From assembly GCA_000310025.1 (NCBI GenBank), contig FN648951.1, positions 1 through 17,968 on the forward strand: a stretch of DNA of 17,968 nucleotides, in the 5' to 3' direction. The translations under genes were made by a program, and so were the position numbers. The stretch is from Ectocarpus siliculosus (Eukaryota; Sar; Phaeophyceae; Ectocarpales; Ectocarpaceae). Below, piece by piece: positions 9,639-16,504 of this stretch; positions within the stretch are counted from its first letter, which is position 1; each line of letters starts with the position of its first letter. The notes under the pieces were generated by a model. It saw only the letters and a list, made by a program, of their open reading frames with translations. It ran no database searches and was not told the origin of the DNA.

Positions 9639-10540
9639 AGAACCCTCCGTTGACAAGGCCCCTCACGCATAAATAATTTCTACCACGAGCATTACCTTTT
9701 TTTCTTCTCGTTTTATCCAAAGAACACACCACACTTATTCCATTCGCCGTACACTGCGACACAACCCCAAACATTCACACACATGATCTACGTTATTACC
9801 AAAGTTGGGTGCACACGCTCAGCCTAGTTGAACTGCTGCGCAGCGTATCACCGTGCCCGCCGCAAAGTCTAAAAGGCCAACGGTGCTGTCGATGGACTCT
9901 GCGGTGACGCTTGGGGCGGCAGCAGCAATGGAATCAGCATGATGTACAAGTTGTGGCCATGAACAAAAAAGCGGAGAGTCGAGTTATTCGCTGTTGGTAC
10001 GTACACCAAGGCTGTAAACTGCGACCGGGGCGGCAACTCACGGGCGCTAACCCTCAAGCGCCCCCGATACCCCTTCGCTGGGGGGGACGCGACCCCGACC
10101 ATAATGCCATCTGACTAGAGTAGCGTTTCCGGCTACCTGCCCTCGGTAGCTGATGACCTTCCGCTTGAAATACGTGCTCTGGGATCTTTACACTTCGTAT
10201 ATACACATTTCCTCCGTCAGTTATGCCTTCAAGATATGTTGGTAGGTGATGGATCATCGCCTTTCTTTGTCATGGGCGGTAAGCATAGCGCAGGTATGCA
10301 TCCAGTTTACGCGAGGTTGAACGGTAAGGACAGGCGCCGCAGGTGAATGGCTTACGAGTACCAGCCATGCGCAGTGTTGCATCGCGTTACCCGCTGTGTG
10401 CCCCCGAGAAAGAGAGTGACTGCCGAGAGGAAGAAAATGCCGGGTGCCGAACCCAAAGTGTCCACAACCAGGAGTACGTACGCATACGTCTAACAGAGGG
10501 AGTTTTGCAATTTCCACCGTCGTTACCCATAGGTACCCAC
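9639..10540. other. No gene seen
   Basis: Frames up to 162 codons on the minus strand lie antisense to the start of the copia relic and carry no motif. The copia gag or LTR that should precede the protease at 10.6 kb is not recognisable here. Confidence 0.3.
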
Positions 10541-10570
10541 GCCCCATGGGTTCCCATGGGTTCCCATGGG
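10541..10570. repeat. Three 10-bp TTCCCATGGG units
   Basis: GCCCCATGGG followed by two TTCCCATGGG. Each unit contains the palindrome CCCATGGG. The array abuts the left end of recognisable copia pol sequence. Confidence 0.85.
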
Positions 10571-11778
10571 CACGAATAAGGATAATGTACATCACCCAAC
10601 AACCGCCCGCTTGCCGATGATGGTGGACAGCGGAGCATCCGCTTACTACATCGACGACAAACTGGTTCCAGGGATCAAGGCGATGATGACAGATTATCGT
10701 AGACTGGTCCCATCCCGTGTCATAACCACGGCAGGCCTGCACAAGCTGCGTGGAACAGCTATGGCATCACCGACAGCCACGGCAAGACGCATGTCGCGCG
10801 TCTACCCATCACGATAGTTCCGGGGATCGGACGGAGATTGTTCTCATCCGGAGCTGCCCAGACGAAGGGAATAGAAACCATCGTATCGGATTTTCCTAGA
10901 CTGGAACGGGAAAACGTTCACTTTCCTCTGAGGCGAGATGGGTCGATCTTCAAGGTGGATTTATTTCAAGATTCTCCCCAAGATTTCATCAGCTCAGGCA
11001 CAGTCGGCATTCCCTACTACCAACGAGGACACGGACAACTGGCACCGTCGTCTCGGACACCTGAACGAGAACAGCATGAAGACGCTGCGCTCCAAGACTG
11101 ACTCGGGTGTTTTGTTCCAAGAAAATCTTTCCCCTTGCAAGGTTTGCAAGCTTGGGAAAAGTAAGTGCTCAGCTCAAGCATCCAAAGGAGTCAACGGTCA
11201 TGACAACCTCTCTGTTCGAGTTGGTCTACACGGATTTCGCTGGACCGTTCAAGCCCCAAGCAAAGGGCGCGTCCAACTATTTCAGCAAGTTCACGGATGA
11301 CCACACCAGATGGAAAGTGGTTTACCCGATATCTTCCAAGGATCAAGCTATCGACACCTTGACATATTTCATTCAGGATTACGTCATCCCCCTGGGGCTA
11401 AGGGTGCAGCGTCTACGCTGCGACAAAGGCGGAGAGTACGTGGCTCAGTACTACAGGAGGAGCTACTGCAGGAAAACCGGAATAAAGATGGAATTTGCAT
11501 CAACAACTGTCCCTCAGCAGATTGGTGTATCGAAACGTGACGGAAGGACGATAATGAACAGGACAAGGTGCATCCTCATCGACACTGGACTTCCGAAGTT
11601 CCTGTGGGGAGAAATATGCGAAACGTCGGTATTCCTTATTAATCGCTCTCCTCAAAATACGTCAGAGACGAGGATAAGCTACGCACCCCCGCAGACTAGA
11701 TTGAAGGGAGGCGAGGTACATTCAAACATCAGGGGTCGCCAAAGGACGCGCTGGGATGAGGAAGGGTGTACATTGTAG
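10566..11778 (+). pseudogene. Ty1/copia pol relic: protease, GAG-pre-integrase and integrase core
   Basis: A copia polyprotein is normally gag-protease-integrase-reverse transcriptase-RNase H. Here the protease (MVDSGASAYYIDDK, aspartate codon 10626) reads in one frame to about 10750. A second frame (about 10750-11010) carries TIVPGIGRRLFSSGAA and further linker. A third (about 11000-11200) carries WHRRLGHLNENS and CKVCKLGK, the zinc-binding GAG-pre-integrase. A fourth segment, back in a different frame (about 11200-11778), is the integrase core: first Asp in YTDFAGPF (11233), second Asp in RCDKGGEY (11422). The glutamate expected in the PQQ-x-GV-x-E motif is Lys (AAA at 11533-11535), so the catalytic triad is broken. 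Homology fades after about 11690, the last clear part being LPKFLWGEICETSVFLINRS. Reverse transcriptase and RNase H are absent. With at least three frameshifts and a dead integrase this copy cannot be autonomous. No LTRs were seen. Confidence 0.85.
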
Positions 11779-12630
11779 GAGCCGCGGGAACGGATGCACG
11801 ACAAGAAACACGCAAGCATCCAACATCATCGCATGTAGAGAGAAAGAGGCAGAAAGAGAGGCACGATTTTTGGAAAGGACAAGACACATGACATACCTTG
11901 TCAACACGGTTGGTTTAGGTGTCCGCCAAGGCTTTGTAGCCAGCGTTTTCATCAGGACCATCGCTTTTCTCGCTCGGAGACAAAGAACATCCCCGTCTCA
12001 ATCTTTAGTTTACCCTCCACCCCCATCCGCCCCTGGCCTCCGCCTCCTGCCCCCTCGTCCGCGAACAAGCACGGCCTGAGGAAGCGCTAAGCGTCGTCCT
12101 GACGATCAATACTCTCGGTGGAGAGGATCGGCCCGACGTATTCTAAGCCGAACAGCATGAAGCTCTCCTAGAACCTGAGACACGAAACAAAGAACAAATA
12201 GCGTTCCATGTGAATGTCAGTTTGTTTGACGTCACGGTTCATACATAAATAAATAGCTTGCGACAAACCACCAGCGCGTCGACTGCCTAGGAGCAACGAC
12301 AGGGCACACTGAAAATGTGAGAGAATGATTCAAAACGCTGTAAACACGTCAGGAACAAAACAAACGAAAGTGTTGGACGTTCAGTACAGCTTGCACGTCC
12401 AATAAGCGCTTATCGGCCTGACAATTTGGCGACAGTACACCAGGGAGACAGGGTTAGAAGAGTAAGCTAAAATCAACAAAACCCTCAGCCCCAATGCCGT
12501 CGGTGTAGGTTTCGTCATGAATGTCGTCCTGCATGAAAAAGGGACACAGCAGCGTTGAGCGACACATCGGATCGGTGGCGAAAAATGAAAATTGTTCAGG
12601 TTTAATTTATGTCAATCTCTCGGCTTTGAT
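11779..12630. other. No gene seen; decayed sequence after copia relic
   Basis: A plus frame of 107 codons (11756-12079) is Pro/Arg-rich without a domain. A stretch around 12100-12200 (…GGEDRPDVF, stop, AEQHEALLEPETR) looks faintly protein-like and could be degraded retroelement linker, but cannot be assigned. Several AATAAA-like words occur near 12245-12255. Confidence 0.25.
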
Positions 12631-12696
12631 GAACGTCCATGGAAAATTTCATGGACGTCCATGGTCGTTCATGAAATATTTCATGAACGTCCATGG
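12631..12696. repeat. CATG palindrome array, block A
   Basis: Head-to-tail words GAACGTCCATGG, TTTCATGGACGTCCATGG, TTCATGAAATATTTCATGAA and GAACGTCCATGG. Most words are self-complementary, so the block reads nearly the same on both strands. It ends 14 bp before the SINE-like element. Confidence 0.9.
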
Positions 12697-12710
12697 ATAT
12701 ATAACCGGTC

Positions 12711-12782
12711 GCCCCGGTGGTCTAGTTGGTATCCGCGAAACCTTCTAGAGGTCAGGTCAGGGGTTCGAATCCCGGCGTAAGC
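12711..12782 (+). ncRNA. tRNA-like sequence, degenerate
   Basis: Spacing of the A and B boxes fits a tRNA. An anticodon-like arm ACCT-TCTAG-AGGT at 12740-12752 forms four pairs and would place CTA at the anticodon position. The D stem does not pair, only three of five T-stem pairs form, and the two acceptor strands are not complementary. It is therefore not a functional tRNA by eye; most likely it is a SINE head. Confidence 0.45.
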
Positions 12783-13018
12783 GAGCTTTTCTTGCAAAGT
12801 GAGTTTTTCTCTCGCTTCCGCTCCTGGTCTAGTGGATAGCGCTAGTTCGTGTGTACACAGAGGGAAGAGAGTACTGAACTCTTCTCGCATTAAAAATCGA
12901 AGGCAAAGTACCGCAGGAGGGGAGGGTAGAGAGAAGCTCTTCTGTGTGACCACGGGTTGGAGTAAACGGAACTAGTGAAATTAGCGCTGATTTGAAGTGA
13001 AGACTAAAAAAAAAAAAA
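12711..13018 (+). mobile_element. SINE-like element: tRNA-related head, Pol III boxes, A-tail
   Basis: SINEs are short non-autonomous retroposons transcribed by RNA polymerase III. An A-box-like TGGTCTAGTTGGT lies at 12718-12730 and a near-perfect B box GGGTTCGAATCCC at 12761-12773. A TTTT tract (12787-12790) follows, typical of a Pol III terminator. A second A-box-like TGGTCTAGTGGAT lies at 12825-12837, suggesting a composite of two tRNA-like heads, though only a weak B-box match follows it (about 12954). The element ends in 13 consecutive A (13006-13018). It is flanked on both sides by the CATG palindrome array, as expected if it inserted into that array. No clear target-site duplication was found. 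The internal TTTT would limit full-length transcription unless read through. Confidence 0.55.
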
Positions 13019-13152
13019 TGAATGTTCAAGAAATATCTCATGAAAGCCCATGGACGTCCATGAAATGTTTCATGAACGTTCATGAAACGTTCCATGAAAG
13101 CCCATAACCATCCATGAAATGTTCCATGATCGGCCATGGAATGTTCCATGCA
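13019..13152. repeat. CATG palindrome array, block B
   Basis: Repeated words such as CCATGGACGTCCATGAAATG, TTTCATGAACGTTCATGAAA and CATGGAATGTTCCATG directly follow the A-tail of the SINE-like element. It has the same vocabulary as block A, so A and B were probably one block before the insertion. Confidence 0.9.
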
Positions 13153-13215
13153 TACGAAGACTTAGAGAATTCGTGCAGTAGATTGTTAAGGAGTGTGGCT
13201 GCTAGCATGAAAGGT

Positions 13216-13238
13216 ACATCCTATTTTTCATAGGATGT
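13216..13238. repeat. Hairpin, 9-bp stem
   Basis: ACATCCTAT and ATAGGATGT are perfect reverse complements separated by five bases (TTTTC). Confidence 0.8.
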
Positions 13239-13300
13239 GGAATGGTCGGGAGGTATTCCTTCTTATACCCCCCCTCATAATTTTCTACTCTGTGTGCCCC

Positions 13301-13333
13301 CTGAGATGAAGTTGGATCCCGACTTCATCTCAG
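13301..13333. repeat. Hairpin, 12-15-bp stem
   Basis: CTGAGATGAAGT pairs perfectly with ACTTCATCTCAG. A wobble pair and two further G-C pairs can extend the stem, leaving a three-base loop. Confidence 0.85.
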
Positions 13334-13704
13334 ATCCTTGCTGATCGTCTCTCACCAATAACAAGCAACTCCCCCATCTCTACGTGGCCGTGGACAAGAG
13401 TGTCAACGACGGAACCTTCATCTACCTCTAGGAGCAAGCTACCGTCTACGGCTTAACTCCTTGTAAATTGTTTAGGACAACGATGAGGTTGTCCAAGATC
13501 ACGTAACGTTGCATTCGTCATGGGGGCGTGTTGAAGTGCAGCGCATTACTTCGGTAGGATGTGTGGGTTTAGTAGGATAGATGCAGCTGCATGATTGCTG
13601 TATGCCATGATACGTAGATGCGGCGGGATAAACTACGTTTTGTACAGTAGAACGTAACACGGTGTCATGAATGAATTGATGGTTCATCAGATGATTGTAA
13701 TTGT

Positions 13705-14330
13705 AGCGAAATATGGAACGTTTCATGGACTGCTGTGGAAAATTTCTTGGAAGTTCATGGAACTCCATGGAACGTTTTATGAAACTCCTTGGACTTCCAT
13801 GAAACATTTCATGGCAATTCATGGAACTCCTTGGACTTCAATGAAGTACTTCATGAAGAGTTCCATGGAAGTTCATGGAACTCCATGGAACTTTTCATCA
13901 AACTCCTTGGACTTTCATGAAACATTTTCATGGCATTTCATGGAACTCCTTGGACTTCCATGAAATACTTCATGAAGAGTTTCATGGAAGTCCATGGACT
14001 TCCATGTGGACTTCCATGAAAAGGTCCATGGGGCTCCATGGACTTCAAATTTTCATGGAACTCCTTGGATTTCCATGACATCGTGGAACAAGTAAAAGGT
14101 TTCTTGGAAGTCCAATGAAGCCCATGCGCACATTTCATGGACATCAATGTCCAACACAGCCAAGGCTCATTGTCGGCATTTATCCACCAAGTTGGCGTCA
14201 CTGGGATATTTCTAGAACGTCCATGAAACGTTTCATAGACTTCCATGATGAAATATTTCATGGACTTCCACGGACTTCCATGGACATGGTGTCATGGACT
14301 TCCATGGACTTCCATGAAATATTTCAATAA
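13705..14330. repeat. CATG palindrome array, block C, with 118-bp higher-order repeat
   Basis: Dense succession of TTTCATGGA, CTCCATGGA, CTCCTTGGACTTCCATGAAA and AAATATTTCATGGA words. Within it a higher-order unit of 118 bp begins AAGTTCATGGAACTCCATGG at 13751 and again at 13869, with the internal order of words preserved. After a less regular gap (about 14050-14215) the array resumes to about 14330. Open frames across it encode His-Gly-Thr-Pro-Trp and Met-Lys-Phe repeats on both strands; these follow from the repeat and are not evidence of a gene. Confidence 0.93.
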
Positions 14331-14396
14331 AAAATACCATAATGTAGATGATTGAATATTTGTGCGCACACCCAACTTGGTACACCCGATGCGAAG

Positions 14397-16268
14397 ACAT
14401 CCCCAACACCGGGCAGTTGGCTGGGACCCAGTTCCAGACGCCCTCCCACGGCGCGGGAGGCATGACAACGAGCGGAGGTCAACCGCCCCCTGCTGTTCAG
14501 CAGAGCATCATGGCGCATGGTGAGATGCTGCGGGTAGATCGTTTTCGTTTTGGGCATGTGGGCATGTCTGCCTTTATGCGTTCCGGGCCCACCTCGGCCA
14601 AACGTCTACCTTGAGAGCCGCCCGTGAGTCGAGGTCACTTGCAGCCTTGAGAGTGTTAGTTGCATATCGACGGGAGCGTGTTGCTGGCCCGGGTGTTGGG
14701 CGTTCGTGGTACTAACGACTTGTTGCAGGTGGATATTCGCTCTCTCTTTTGAACTCAAACGTCGACGGATCTACGTATTTCAGACTATTTATGGACATAT
14801 CGATGGGTGGAACGTGGATGGATTTATGCGCCGAGACAGGCAGAGCTGCCGGATACCAACTTTGCGAAGGCGCCGTTTTGAATCAATCCCATGCGGCAGC
14901 AGGATGGCCTGTGGCTGCGAGTCAGTTTCCCTGGTACTCCAATGCCTTGGACAGTCTTTGAAATGTACATGGTCGGACGGCACGAACGTACGAGGGCGCG
15001 TTCGTTCCAAAGAAGGTTTCGAAATGACGTGCACCCGCTAACGGTACTGACCCCAAACTCCTTATTTCCCTTCCCATCCATACGCGTGGTTCGAAGGCAA
15101 CTCCAACACCGCGCAGCGATTGGATGCCCCTACCCCGGCGCACCCGCAGACCCCGGGAGTCATGTCTATGGGCACCGGACAACAGCAGTCCACTGCCGTC
15201 CAGCAGTCCACTGCCGTCCAGCAGTCCACTGTCATCAAGCAGTCCACTGCCGTGCAGCAGTCCACTCCCGTCCAGCAGGGCGTCAGCCCGTATGGTGAGT
15301 GTGGTTGCTGATCTGGTTGAGCGTTATGTTTTTTGGCAACACCGATTTGTTTACATATTCCTACTCCGCGTAGGCGGGGTGGTCGTTTGAATACTCATGT
15401 TCGGTGCATAATTGAGAGGGTGTTAGCACAGCGAGGTGAACGTGATATTGACATGGAGATTGGGCTTGGGTCATGTGTATCGCCCGAACTAAAAAGGCTC
15501 GTACAACATTACTTGTATGGACTGCTGGAGTGTGATCCCGTCGTGTATGTGTCTTGTTTGTCCGATGTGCCGCTAGCGTGTACGTAGAGGGGATGGGTGC
15601 GGGCCCGGTATCGCTGCCAGATGGTGCTGCCATCCGACCGTTGTGGTGTCCGTATCGAAGTCGCATCGCGTAATTCGATGGCTGGCCGTCTAAGGGTAAA
15701 ACCCTCTCAATGAGGATTGTGTTGCTTAGGGCCTCCTCATGTCGTACTGCTGGCATCGACAACAGTCACCAGTGGTTACGCTTCTCTCTCGTGTTGTCGC
15801 GTCCATATCTTGCCTTGGGCGACATTATTTTTTTGTTGTTGTTAGGATGTACACGGTCGTTTATGGTGAACAAATCACACACGCACACCGTTTAACTCGT
15901 GTCAACATTTCATGCATACGTCTCCGGCAAGGCACGCCGTTTATCGGGCAGCGGTCTGGGGCCCGCACATCGGGGCACGTCCACAATGAGGGAGGCATGA
16001 TTGGGGGTGGTGTTCAACCGTCCACTGCGGTACAGCAGGCCGCCGTGATGTACCGTGAGTTTTGGTGTCTTAGTGTGGGTCTGTGTGTTCGGGGGTTAGT
16101 TTCGCTGTCATATGCACATACTTCCGACTGACCGTCGCATCATGATGGGCGTGTCATTGTAACCAAGTCGTGACACCGGCAGGGCATGTAAAGGAATCAC
16201 ATGTTCGAGAGTCTGCGAACATTGGTGTTGGATACACGTGCTGTATGATTTTGGTGTCACGCAGATTG
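14397..16268 (+). CDS. Putative spliced gene with duplicated Gln/Pro/Gly-rich exons
   Basis: Function unknown. Proposed exons are 14397-14519 (123 bp), 14729-14920 (192 bp), 15097-15294 (198 bp), 15932-16054 (123 bp) and possibly 16183-16268. The first four are multiples of three and start and end in phase 1, so any order of joining keeps the frame. Donors are GTGAGA, GTCAGT, GTGAGT, GTGAGT and GTAAGA. Acceptors are GCGAAG, TTGCAG, TCGAAG, GCAAG and GGCAG. The first intron has a perfect TACTAAC branch site. Exons 1, 3 and 4 resemble one another: a start such as NTGQ/NTAQ/FIGQ, a central GGM or GVM, then G-x-Q-P and AVQQ before the donor. Exon 2 differs (MGGTWMDLCAETGRAAGYQL). The composition suggests a disordered or low-complexity protein. 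First and last exons are not identified; upstream lies the CATG array and downstream a copia gag, so the gene may be disrupted or the array may sit in an intron. Exon 2's donor and exon 5 are the least certain. Confidence 0.45.
14520..14728 (+). other. Predicted intron with TACTAAC branch site
   Basis: Starts GTGAGA at 14520, ends TTGCAG at 14728. TACTAAC at 14710-14716 lies 12 bases before the AG. Joining the flanks keeps an open frame (…MAHG then GYSLSLLNSNV…). Confidence 0.5.
15183..15278 (+). repeat. 18-bp tandem repeat coding for Q-Q-S-T-A-V
   Basis: Five consecutive 18-bp units at 15183, 15201, 15219, 15237 and 15255 (cagcagtccactgccgtc and variants), then a partial sixth. The length is a multiple of three, so the frame is kept within proposed exon 3. 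The homologous exons 1 and 4 contain only one copy of the corresponding P/S-x-A-V-Q-Q block. Confidence 0.93.
15295..15931 (+). other. Predicted long intron; no independent gene seen
   Basis: Between the GTGAGT after exon 3 and the acceptor before exon 4. A possible extra acceptor, TTTTTTTGTTGTTGTTAG, ends at 15846, so an additional small exon is possible. An 84-codon frame at 15333-15587 has no recognisable domain. Confidence 0.35.
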
Positions 16269-16504
16269 GTAAGATTGCCGTTTGGTAGGGGGCACCGTGA
16301 TGTGTCACGGGGCTCCTCCTTGCTGTTGGAGCGTTGGAGCTGCTCTGTGTGGAGCACTCCCTCTTTCGTCCGTGTGAAGGACGGTCGCCTACCTCTTGTG
16401 AAGTTAATACATCACCGAAACAGTCTCGCTCGATAAATAAGTGGCGTAGGCCGCAAACACTCAAACACTCTAGAGTTTTGCCCCTCGAGGGAAGCCACAT
16501 CGGG

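Larger units (their letters stand above)
13153..13704. other. No gene seen; two hairpins
   Basis: This gap between array blocks holds two strong inverted repeats (13216-13238 and 13301-13333) and no convincing coding sequence. A short plus-strand phrase around 13376-13425 (LYVAVDKSVNDGTFIYL, then stop) looks protein-like but is too short to assign. Confidence 0.3.

Noticed and set aside
10254-10742. 162-codon minus-strand frame
   Set aside because: Antisense to the copia protease; no motif.
12711-12782. Functional tRNA gene
   Set aside because: D stem unpaired, T stem only three pairs, acceptor strands not complementary.
13499-14261. Frames rich in HG, MK and TPW across the CATG array
   Set aside because: Strand-symmetric repeat yields similar frames on both strands; no start, splice or domain evidence.
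16431-16504. LTR end and primer-binding site before gag
   Set aside because: TGGCGTAGGCCGC at 16442 begins with TGG as a primer-binding site would, but no LTR terminus precedes it and the matching tRNA cannot be named.
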